Source: Fibrobacterales bacterium (lineage in GTDB: Bacteria; Fibrobacterota; Fibrobacteria; Fibrobacterales; Fibrobacteraceae). Taken from it: a DNA stretch of 12,243 nucleotides. The notes beneath the pieces are model-generated. The model had not been told where the DNA came from. It did not search any database and was given only the letters and a program-made list of their open reading frames with translations. Below are positions 1 through 5,757 of this stretch, in pieces. Positions within the stretch are counted from its first letter, which is position 1; every line of letters starts with the position of its first letter. The position numbers and the translations under genes are program-made. Location: assembly GCA_025997455.1 (NCBI GenBank), contig BNUP01000061.1, forward strand, positions 1 through 12,243, written 5' to 3'.

Positions 1-43
1 GGTATAGGGTGTGGCGTGTAGGGAGTGGAAAATACGGCATTGC
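1..43 (-). repeat. Degenerate heptamer/12-mer upstream module, facing left
   Basis: Read on the minus strand this begins GCAATGCCG (43-35) and continues into ACTCCCT, ACACGCC, ACACCCT, ATACC. It matches the module before rpn (12094-12138), which runs GCACTGCCGAGT, ACACCCC, ACACCCT, ACACCCC, ATACCCC. By analogy with the other copies, which all point at the start codon just downstream, it suggests a minus-strand gene beginning just left of the window. That last step is inference. Confidence 0.5.
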
Positions 44-146
44 AAATTTTTCTGGTTCGTTCTATCCACACCGCGTTCCCTTTTGCGTCATTCCCGCGTA
101 GGCGGGACACCAAGCCGATAGGCGACTGGACAGACTAACTTATTTA

Positions 147-298
147 GGAAACCTCTAAAAACTCTCTTTGTAACACAATTCCTCAGATTTGAGTTTTTAG
201 AGACGACGGAGAGCCTGCAAAAAATAAACATTCTCATAGTTCGCCAATGTCGCTTAGAGAACCTCTATCAACCACTTATGAGGTTAATAGAGGTTCTC
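147..298 (+). repeat. 152-bp palindromic MITE-like element, copy A (intergenic)
   Basis: This is the same element as at 10078-10229, in the same orientation and exactly the same length. An ungapped alignment by eye gives about 116/152 identical positions, and the last 62 nt match at about 57/62. Two hairpins are visible: CTCTAAAAACTC/GAGTTTTTAGAG (153-164 with 191-202), and GAGAACCTCTAT/ATAGAGGTTCTC (257-268 with 287-298) with an inner AACC/GGTT. The ends GGAAACCTCTA and TAGAGGTTCTC are imperfect terminal inverted repeats (9/11). Unlike copy B, its minus strand has three stops in the frame B uses. No target duplication is evident around this copy. Confidence 0.85.
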
Positions 299-354
299 AA
301 TATTGAGGTGCAATTTGAAACAACCCAAAATAAAAAAACGGTTCAAAACTGAAC

Positions 355-390
355 AACCGTGCATAGCGGGCGAGTGAATCCCGCTCCTAC
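355..390 (-). repeat. Dispersed GTAGG-type repeat, copy 1
   Basis: Read on the minus strand it begins GTAGGAGCGGG and ends CCCGCTATGCACGGTT. The last 17 nt (CCCGCTATGCACGGTTG, 370-354) recur exactly at 10747-10763 in the opposite orientation, and the GTAGG.GCG start also matches that copy. Internally AGCGGG/CCCGCT can form a small stem. It resembles the GTAGGGGCG-type dispersed repeats seen in many bacterial intergenic regions. Confidence 0.7.
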
Positions 391-443
391 TCGCATTTTC
401 CGCTACCCTCTCCTTCTGGCACGGCATTTGCTCTGTTTATTTG

Positions 444-450
444 CAGAGGT
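444..450 (+). promoter_or_regulatory. Ribosome-binding site of clpB
   Basis: GCAGAGGT lies 8 nt before ATG 459 and gives an AGAGG Shine-Dalgarno core. This sets clpB apart from the other first-in-unit genes of the window, which have CTACYTTCCC at the start codon and no SD. A weaker CTACCCTCTCC (403-413) lies about 45 nt upstream and might be a diverged promoter. Confidence 0.65.
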
Positions 451-458
451 AATTTTTT

Positions 459-2951
459 ATGCAAGAATTTTCAAAACAATCTGAAAAAATTTTGGCTAAA
501 TCCCAAGAAATTCAGGACAAGCGGCAAAACGGCGAATGGGACACCCCTCACTTGGCGGCGGCACTGCTCGATGTTCCCGATGTCCGTCTTAAAAATTTAT
601 TCAAAGCGAAAAATGCAAAAATTGCGGAAATGCGCACTCGCGTTCAAGCGATAATCGATAAATTGCCGAGAATTGTGGAAAATACCGATACGAATAACCA
701 CGCAAGCAGTGATTTGTCAAATATATTGAGGGCGGCGGTTAAGTTGGTGCGGGCGGAACAGGGAAATTCCGCAGAACCGAGCCACATTCTCGTTTCGTTG
801 ATGAAAAATACAGGTGATAAGCAACTTGCGGCAATTTTTGAAAACGCACTTGGAAATGCGGAGGCGGTGCGAACTTGGTTAAGCGACCCTATGAGCGCGG
901 CGGCGGCGGCAAAAGAGGATTCTGCACTTTCTAAGTTTGGAAAGGAGTTGGTTTCACTTGCGGAAGAGGGAAAATTAGACCCCGTTATAGGTCGCGAGGA
1001 AGAAATTCGACGGGTTGTGAGAATTTTATCTCGAAAGACAAAAAATAATCCGGTACTTGTTGGCGAACCCGGAACGGGAAAAACCGCAATAGTTGAAGGT
1101 ATTGCACAACGCATTCACAAAAATGATGTTCCCGATGCACTCAAAGGAAAAAAAATATTTTCGTTAGATTTATCGGCGTTAATTGCAGGTGCAAAATATC
1201 AAGGCGAATTTGAAGAGCGGTTGAAACAGGTTTTGGACGAGTTGGAACAAGAGCAGGACACGCTTTTATTTATAGATGAAATTCACAATATAGTGGGTGC
1301 GGGACGAACGCAAGGCAGTATGGATTTGGGAAATATGCTAAAACCAAAACTTGCCCGTGGAGAATTGCACTGCATAGGCGCAACCACAACTGCGGAATAT
1401 CGTAAATACATAGAAAAAGATGCCGCACTCGAAAGGCGGTTTCAACCCGTTTCGGTTGCAGAGCCGAGTAAAGAAGAGGCTCTTTCAATTTTGCGGGGAA
1501 TAAAAGAGAGTTTTGATGCTCATCACGGAGTGCGCATTTTGGACAATGCACTTGTAGCGGCGGTGGGACTTTCGAGCAGATATATAGCAGACAGGTTTTT
1601 GCCTGATAAGGCGATTGATTTAATTGACGAAGCCGCAAGTATGGTTAAAACACAGTTAGACACAGTTCCCGAATCTTTAGATACTCTGCAAAGGCGGCAG
1701 TTGCAACTCCGTATAGAGGAAAAGGCTCTTTTGCAAGAAAGCGATAAAGCATCAAAAGAGAGATTGGCGGAATTGCAAATTGAGTTAAAAATTGTTGATA
1801 AAGAAGTAAAAGAGGAACAGGAAAAATGGCAACAGAAAAAACTCCGTTTTGAAACGCTAAAAAATGCGCAGAACGAACTCCGTGCCGCAAAAGAAGAGAT
1901 GGAAAAAGCGGAGAGCAGTTATCAATTAGAAAAGGCTGCGGAGTTGAAATACAATAAAATTCCGCTGTTGCAAAAAACAAAAGATGATTTGGAGGCGGTT
2001 TTACGAGTTGATAATGACGATGTTTCGGAGGAAGTTACAGAGGAAAATATTGCACAGGTAGTTTGCAACTGGACGGGAATTTCCATTGCAAGGTTGCGCG
2101 AAGGCGAAAAAGAAAAATTGTTGCATTTGGAGGAGAGATTGCACGAACGGCTCATAGGGCAAAACGAGGCGGTAGAAGAAGTTGCAGAGGCAATTTTGCG
2201 AAACAAAAGCGGACTTTCGCGAGAGAACGCTCCCATCGGAAGTTTTCTGTTTTTGGGTCCCACGGGCGTTGGGAAAACCGAACTTGCCCGTGCGCTTGCC
2301 GCCGAACTTTTTGACAGCGAAAAGACTATGTTGCGTTTTGATATGAGCGAATATATGGAAGAGCATTCTGTCGCTCGATTTATAGGTGCGCCTCCGGGTT
2401 ATGTTGGTTATGAAGAAGGCGGGCAACTCACGGAAGCGGTGCGAACGCATCCGTATTCCGTTTTGCTTTTCGATGAGGTTGAAAAAGCACACCCGAAAGT
2501 GTTTAATGCTCTGTTGCAGGTGTTAGATGAAGGGCATTTAACAGACGGAAAAGGTCGCAAGGTAAATTTCAAAAATACCCTGATTTTAATGACTTCTAAT
2601 TTACCCGAACGGGAATTGAAGAACTTTTTTAGACCTGAATTTTTGAACAGATTGGATAGCGTGCTCGTGTTTAAGGTTCTTGAAAAGAGCGAACTTTTAC
2701 AAATTGCAAATTTGAAGTTGAACGCACTTGCTAAGCGACTTGAAACGCAGAGGATTTTTGCCTCTTTTACACCTGCAGTTGCAGATGCGGTGGTTGAAAA
2801 TGCTTATGACCCTGCATTTGGTGCTCGCCCGATTCAGAGGTATATACAGAAACACTTGGATACATTCCTCTCAAAGGCAATTATAGGGGGAACTCTGAAA
2901 GCGGACGAAAAAGTAGTTATCGATTGGAAAAACGGGGAATTTGCGTTTTGA
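459..2951 (+). CDS. clpB: ATP-dependent protein disaggregase ClpB
   Basis: A hexameric AAA+ chaperone that, with DnaK, pulls polypeptides out of aggregates after heat or other stress; cytoplasmic. The 830 residues run: a Clp N-domain (about 1-145); AAA-1 with Walker A GEPGTGKT (202-209), pore loop KYQGEFEERL and Walker B LLFIDE (269-274); a long Glu/Lys-rich coiled-coil middle domain (about 400-525), which identifies ClpB rather than ClpA or ClpC; and AAA-2 with GPTGVGKT (600-607), pore loop GYVGYEEGGQ, VLLFDE (668-673) and the sensor-2 motif GARPIQRYIQ. It is somewhat shorter than the usual 850-870: only eight residues separate sensor-1 TSNL (712-715) from FRPEF (724-728), against about 28 in the E. 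coli protein as I recall it. ATG 459 has a good SD. It appears to be a single-gene unit. Confidence 0.97.
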   Translation: MQEFSKQSEKILAKSQEIQDKRQNGEWDTPHLAAALLDVPDVRLKNLFKAKNAKIAEMRTRVQAIIDKLPRIVENTDTNNHASSDLSNILRAAVKLVRAEQGNSAEPSHILVSLMKNTGDKQLAAIFENALGNAEAVRTWLSDPMSAAAAAKEDSALSKFGKELVSLAEEGKLDPVIGREEEIRRVVRILSRKTKNNPVLVGEPGTGKTAIVEGIAQRIHKNDVPDALKGKKIFSLDLSALIAGAKYQGEFEERLKQVLDELEQEQDTLLFIDEIHNIVGAGRTQGSMDLGNMLKPKLARGELHCIGATTTAEYRKYIEKDAALERRFQPVSVAEPSKEEALSILRGIKESFDAHHGVRILDNALVAAVGLSSRYIADRFLPDKAIDLIDEAASMVKTQLDTVPESLDTLQRRQLQLRIEEKALLQESDKASKERLAELQIELKIVDKEVKEEQEKWQQKKLRFETLKNAQNELRAAKEEMEKAESSYQLEKAAELKYNKIPLLQKTKDDLEAVLRVDNDDVSEEVTEENIAQVVCNWTGISIARLREGEKEKLLHLEERLHERLIGQNEAVEEVAEAILRNKSGLSRENAPIGSFLFLGPTGVGKTELARALAAELFDSEKTMLRFDMSEYMEEHSVARFIGAPPGYVGYEEGGQLTEAVRTHPYSVLLFDEVEKAHPKVFNALLQVLDEGHLTDGKGRKVNFKNTLILMTSNLPERELKNFFRPEFLNRLDSVLVFKVLEKSELLQIANLKLNALAKRLETQRIFASFTPAVADAVVENAYDPAFGARPIQRYIQKHLDTFLSKAIIGGTLKADEKVVIDWKNGEFAF

Positions 2952-2997
2952 GCGGATTGGGTACAACTCTGCATTGCTCGCAGGGAAAAGGGAGAAG

Positions 2998-3140
2998 AGA
3001 GTAGAGAGTAAAGAGTAAAGAGTAAAGAGTAGAGAGTAAAGAGTAGAGAGTAGAGAGTAAAGAATAATAACTTTACACTTTCAACTTTCAACTTTACACT
3101 CCCTTCCCCACACCCTACACGCCACCCTGCACTGCTGAGT
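2998..3140 (+). repeat. Ordered heptamer-repeat array upstream of fdtA
   Basis: Nine AGAGTA(A/G) heptamers (2998-3060) and a degenerate AGAATAA lead through TAATAACT into ACTTTAC, ACTTTCA, ACTTTCA, ACTTTAC, ACTCCCT (3070-3104), then TCCCC, ACACCCT, ACACGCC (3110-3123) and the 12-mer GCACTGCTGAGT (3129-3140). Every unit is 7 bp long although its sequence changes along the array. The same series in nearly the same order precedes rpn (11987-12138), and part of it precedes the minus-strand glycosyltransferase. The minus strand is open through the array (21 bp is seven codons), but that reading frame is an artefact of the repeat. Confidence 0.85.
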
Positions 3141-3149
3141 GAAAAATAA

Positions 3150-3162
3150 CTACCTTCCCCCA
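3150..3162 (+). promoter_or_regulatory. CTACYTTCCCC start-codon motif, fdtA
   Basis: CTACCTTCCCCCA abuts ATG 3163 directly. No Shine-Dalgarno is present, and the pyrimidine run is even the reverse of one. The same motif abuts four other unit-leading genes. TAnnTT is compatible with a Bacteroidota-type -7 box, which would start transcription at or next to the ATG (inference). No -33 TTTG partner is evident. Confidence 0.6.
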
Positions 3163-3606
3163 ATGTCCGTTCTTAAAACGCAAGTTGCAGTTCCTGCTTT
3201 AATAAACATTCCGGTTGTGCTAGATAAACGCGGAAAGTTGAGTGTTATTGAGGGAAATCAAACCATTCCTTTTGAGATAAAACGCATATTTTATTTATAC
3301 GATGTTACAAGCGGTTCAAAACGAGGCGGGCACGCGCATAGAAAATTGCAACAGGTTATAATTGCCGCAAGCGGAAGTTTTGATGTAATTTTGAATGACG
3401 GACATTCGAGTTCCAAATTTATGTTAAATCATGCAAATATAGGTTTATATGTCCCGAAAATGACTTGGTTAAAAATTGAAAATTTTTCAAGCGGTGCAGT
3501 GTGTTTGGTTCTTGCAAGTGCGCATTATGACGAAAGCGATTATATTAGAAAATTTGCCGAATTTAAACAGGAAATTAAAAAAACGAAAGCGATAACGCGG
3601 CGATGA
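3163..3606 (+). CDS. fdtA: dTDP-4-oxo-6-deoxyhexose 3,4-ketoisomerase, FdtA/WxcM-like cupin
   Basis: A small cytoplasmic cupin that moves the keto group of dTDP-4-oxo-6-deoxy-glucose from C4 to C3, preparing the sugar for transamination to Fuc3N or Qui3N. The 147-residue protein has the family hallmarks: the strand IKRIFYLYDV, the active-site RGGHAHRK (54-61, His57 and His59), the LQQVIIAASGSFDV strand and the C-terminal YDESDYIR motif. Length fits the family (about 135-150). ATG 3163 is chosen because homology begins soon after it and the CTACCTTCCCC motif abuts it; a GTG at 3139 would only add repeat-derived residues. It is the first gene of an operon; its TGA overlaps the next ATG (ATGA at 3603-3606). 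Whether the product has the galacto (FdtA) or gluco (QdtA) configuration cannot be told from sequence by eye. Confidence 0.88.
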   Translation: MSVLKTQVAVPALINIPVVLDKRGKLSVIEGNQTIPFEIKRIFYLYDVTSGSKRGGHAHRKLQQVIIAASGSFDVILNDGHSSSKFMLNHANIGLYVPKMTWLKIENFSSGAVCLVLASAHYDESDYIRKFAEFKQEIKKTKAITRR

Positions 3607-4574
3607 GCGAGAGAATGTATAATTTCCACATTTTTAATTCTAAAGAATTTGCCGAGTTCAACAGGCAAAAATGCGATGAAATTCATTACTTAGATTTTGA
3701 TGGAATAAGCATAATTTTTGGCGAAAGAGACGGGATTTTTTATTCGCCGTTCTCGGCGCCGTTCGGTGGTTTTTCTTCGGAGAGGAAATGTCCTAGTTTA
3801 GAGGCAATAGAAAAGGCAATTTGTAACTTAACTTATAAGTTAAAAAATAAGTGGTGCAATATAACATTACCCCCATATATATATAACGGAACTTTTATTT
3901 CTCAATGTGTTTCCGCTTTAATGAGAACCGGTTTTGTGCTCGATTTTGCCGATTTGAATTATTCTTTTGATTTGGAAAAACCTATAACAATGCAGCACAA
4001 CGCAAAAAACGATTGGAATATTGCGGTGCGAAAGGAACTTAAATTCTATAGAGCGGAAACTCCCGAATTATTGCAAACCGCATATAACATTATCAAAGCA
4101 AACAGGGAGGCACACGGATACCCGCCGCATTTGCCGTTGCAGGAATTTATAGATACTGCAAAAGAATGTAAAATTCCGCTTGACTGTTTTTTGGTGAGCG
4201 TTGAGAGCGGAATAAATGGGGGGGATTATGACTGCCCCCCCATTAGCCCTGCGGGCGGAATAAATGGGGGGGGCTTTTGCGAGTTTGATAAAAACTTGCA
4301 AAAAACGGGGGGGGCTATAGCATCAGCACTTGTTTTTACTATCGCGCCGAAAAGAGCGTTGGTAGTCGGGTGGGGTGATAATCGGGCGTTTGCGGAATTT
4401 CGTGCTATGAATTTTTTGGCGATTTCAATGGCGAATTATTATAAATCGCAAGGTTATTTATCTTTGGACTTGGGACCTTCCACAAAAAACGGAGTGCCGA
4501 ATTACGGACTTTGTCATTTCAAAAGCAGTCTCGGCTGTGAGGTATCGTTAAAATGCTCCCTTTCTATCCGTTAA
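3603..4574 (+). CDS. FemAB-like GNAT acyltransferase with G-tract repeat insert
   Basis: Probably transfers an acyl group to the amino sugar or a glycan carrying it; substrate unknown. The 323 residues show a FemAB/Acetyltransf_6-like pattern: WNIAVRKELKFYR (about 137-149), an ALVF strand, VVGWGDNRAF, SLDLGPS and the C-terminal GLCHFKSSLG, which resembles the conserved GL..FK..FG end of that group. Position between an fdtA and an fdtB homologue suggests it fills the N-acyltransferase slot, although the known FdtC/QdtC enzymes are hexapeptide-repeat proteins. Residues 202-237 (4206-4314) look inserted: they contain a repeated GINGG, are encoded by G7, C7, G8 and G8 runs, and separate two strands that would otherwise abut. 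The start ATG 3603 overlaps the fdtA stop; ATG 3615 is an alternative. It overlaps fdtB by 22 bp. Slippage in the tracts could switch the gene off and on. Confidence 0.72.
   Translation: MSERMYNFHIFNSKEFAEFNRQKCDEIHYLDFDGISIIFGERDGIFYSPFSAPFGGFSSERKCPSLEAIEKAICNLTYKLKNKWCNITLPPYIYNGTFISQCVSALMRTGFVLDFADLNYSFDLEKPITMQHNAKNDWNIAVRKELKFYRAETPELLQTAYNIIKANREAHGYPPHLPLQEFIDTAKECKIPLDCFLVSVESGINGGDYDCPPISPAGGINGGGFCEFDKNLQKTGGAIASALVFTIAPKRALVVGWGDNRAFAEFRAMNFLAISMANYYKSQGYLSLDLGPSTKNGVPNYGLCHFKSSLGCEVSLKCSLSIR
4207..4314 (+). repeat. In-gene direct/inverted repeat with four homopolymer tracts
   Basis: An 18-bp sequence GCGGAATAAATGGGGGGG occurs at 4207-4224 and 4255-4272, 48 bp (16 codons) apart. 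Between the copies lies the inverse CCCCCCCATT (4235-4244), which can pair perfectly over 10 bp with AATGGGGGGG at 4215-4224 or, alternatively, with the second copy. Homopolymer runs are G7 (4218-4224), C7 (4235-4241), G8 (4266-4273) and G8 (4307-4314), all inside a reading frame that is open as sequenced. Confidence 0.85.
4539..4543 (+). promoter_or_regulatory. Ribosome-binding site of fdtB
   Basis: GAGGT sits 9 nt before ATG 4553, inside the end of the upstream acyltransferase gene. It supports translation of an internal operon gene by the ordinary SD route, in contrast to the CTACYTTCCC-led genes. Confidence 0.6.
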
Positions 4575-5638
4575 AACGCATTAACAATTCCTTTGAACCC
4601 GAACTTTCAAATGCAATTTTGGAAGTTGCACAATCCGGGTGGTATTTGCGAGGCGAGCGGACGGCAAAATTTGAGCGGGAATTTGCAGATTATTGCGGAG
4701 TAAAAAATTGCGTTGGCGTAGCAAACGGTTTAGATGCTTTAACTCTGATTTTTGCGGCATATAAAATTTTGGGTAAGTTGAAAGACGGAGATAAAGTTTG
4801 TGTTCCCGCGAATACTTATATCGCATCAATTCTGGCGATTAGTCGAAATAATTTGGAAGTTGTGTTGTGCGAACCGAATGAAAAAACATTTAACTTAAAT
4901 TTGGAATTGTTAACCGACCGCACTCGTTTAACACCCGCACCAAAAGCAATTTTATCCGTAAATCTCTACGGTCGCAAGGCGAGTGATGAAGTTATGCTGA
5001 AATTTGCAAAAGAAAACAACATTCTTTTAATTGAGGATTGTGCGCAGAGTGCGGGAATTAAGCCCGTTGGTGATGCAGCGGCATTTAGTTTTTATCCTTC
5101 TAAAAATTTGGGTGCGCTCGGCGATGCGGGAGCGGTTGTTTCAAATGACGAAGAATTGACGAAACTCATTCGGGAACTCGGCAATTACGGCAGTAAAGAG
5201 AAGTATATAAATAATTATCTCGGCGTAAATTCACGAATAGACGAATTGCAGGCGGCGGTTTTATCCTTGAAACTTCCGCGATTGAATGCAGACAACGAGA
5301 AGAGAAGAAAAATCGCTTACCGCTATATAAATGAGATAAAAAATCAGCATATCATTTTGCCGATTGCACCTGAGAACCCGCAAGATTGCGTTTGGCATCA
5401 ATTTGTTATTCGCACAAAAGAACGAAACTGTCTGCAAACATATTTAACTGAAAAAGGCATTGAAACTCTTATTCACTACCCCATTCCTCCGCACAAGCAA
5501 AAAGCATACGGCACGCACTCGCTCGCACAGACATCTCTGCCGATAACCGAAAAATTAGCGGATGAAGTTTTGAGTTTGCCGATACACCCTGCAATGACGG
5601 AAAATGAAATTGAGAGGGTTATTGGTTTATTGGGATGA
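4553..5638 (+). CDS. fdtB: DegT/DnrJ/EryC1-family sugar 3-aminotransferase (FdtB/QdtB-like)
   Basis: A PLP enzyme expected to transaminate the 3-oxo sugar made by the upstream ketoisomerase, giving dTDP-3-amino-3,6-dideoxyhexose with glutamate as amino donor. The 361 residues carry the family features: the N-terminal SGWYLRGERTAKFEREFADYC segment type (start about residue 28), the NGLDAL turn (58-63), VPANTYIAS, EDCAQSAG with PLP-contacting Asp162 and Gln165, the Schiff-base Lys184 in SFYPSKNLG, NSRIDELQAA and the C-terminal HYPIPPHKQ. Length is typical. It overlaps the acyltransferase by 22 bp, so the three genes are very likely cotranscribed. The dTDP-glucose synthase and 4,6-dehydratase needed for the precursor are not in the window. 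FdtB versus QdtB specificity is inferred from context only. Confidence 0.88.
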   Translation: MLPFYPLKRINNSFEPELSNAILEVAQSGWYLRGERTAKFEREFADYCGVKNCVGVANGLDALTLIFAAYKILGKLKDGDKVCVPANTYIASILAISRNNLEVVLCEPNEKTFNLNLELLTDRTRLTPAPKAILSVNLYGRKASDEVMLKFAKENNILLIEDCAQSAGIKPVGDAAAFSFYPSKNLGALGDAGAVVSNDEELTKLIRELGNYGSKEKYINNYLGVNSRIDELQAAVLSLKLPRLNADNEKRRKIAYRYINEIKNQHIILPIAPENPQDCVWHQFVIRTKERNCLQTYLTEKGIETLIHYPIPPHKQKAYGTHSLAQTSLPITEKLADEVLSLPIHPAMTENEIERVIGLLG

Positions 5639-5660
5639 TAGAATTTTTTGGTGCGCTCTG

Positions 5661-5744
5661 CCCACACCGCGTTCACAATTTTTCACTCGGCAGTGCAGGG
5701 TGGCATAAATGCCACCCCTACCCACTTTACTCTTTACTCTTTTT
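5661..5744. repeat. Mixed repeat modules upstream of purD
   Basis: Contains CCACACCGCGTTC (5661-5673, also at 66-78), the 12-mer in inverted orientation relative to purD (ACTCGGCAGTGC, 5685-5696), a strong palindrome (5698-5717) and two-and-a-half heptamers CTTTACT CTTTACT CTTTTT ending at the start-codon motif. It uses the same parts as the other intergenic arrays but in a rearranged order. Confidence 0.7.
5698..5717. repeat. Perfect hairpin after fdtB
   Basis: GGGTGGCAT (5698-5706), an AA loop and ATGCCACCC (5709-5717) form a 9-bp perfect stem. It lies 60 nt beyond the fdtB stop. A terminator role is possible, but CTACCC rather than a T run follows, so it is better called a dispersed palindromic repeat. 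Confidence 0.7.
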
Positions 5745-5757
5745 CTACCTTCCCCCT
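5745..5757 (+). promoter_or_regulatory. CTACYTTCCCC start-codon motif, purD
   Basis: CTACCTTCCCCCT abuts ATG 5758 and differs from the fdtA copy only in its last base. No SD is present. It fixes the purD start, because the reading frame stays open further upstream into repeat sequence. Confidence 0.6.

Larger units (their letters stand above)
1..458. other. Gene-free, repeat-dense region upstream of clpB
   Basis: No plausible coding sequence was found here on either strand. It holds, in order: a degenerate heptamer/12-mer module reading leftward (1-43); a segment CCACACCGCGTTC (66-78) that recurs at 5661-5673 before purD; a small GC hairpin TCCCGC/GCGGGA (92-97 with 102-107) of a kind widely dispersed in bacterial genomes; copy A of a 152-bp palindromic element (147-298); a hairpin with arms GTTCA/TGAAC (341-345 with 350-354); an inverted copy of a second repeat (355-390); and the clpB ribosome-binding site. 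No CIRCE operator (TTAGCACTC...GAGTGCTAA) is visible, so HrcA control of clpB is not supported. Confidence 0.8.

Noticed and set aside
299..458. CIRCE/HrcA operator or classical heat-shock promoter for clpB
   Set aside because: No TTAGCACTC/GAGTGCTAA inverted repeat and no convincing sigma-32-type boxes were found.
644..1114. Minus-strand open frame of 156 codons opposite clpB
   Set aside because: It lies wholly within the conserved AAA-1 and N-domain coding sequence of clpB, has no recognisable motif and reads as a complement shadow.
2001..2492. Minus-strand open frame of 163 codons opposite clpB
   Set aside because: It is antisense to the highly conserved second ATPase domain; composition is unlike a real protein and no start signal is present.
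2998..3067. CRISPR array or similar spaced repeat
   Set aside because: Units are 7 bp, directly tandem and without spacers, and no cas genes are in the window.
3139..3162. Upstream GTG start for fdtA
   Set aside because: It would add only repeat-encoded residues; ATG 3163 abuts the shared start-codon motif and fits family length.
2834..3163. Minus-strand open frame with repeated LLFTLYS peptides
   Set aside because: The peptide repeat is just the 7-bp DNA repeat translated over 21-bp periods; there is no homology or start signal.
5698..5717. Rho-independent terminator after fdtB
   Set aside because: The stem is strong but no T tract follows on either strand, and similar palindromes act as dispersed repeats here.
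5635..5757. Upstream start for purD overlapping fdtB
   Set aside because: The extra 41 codons come from repeats; MKVLLVGSGGREHA is the normal PurD N-terminus.
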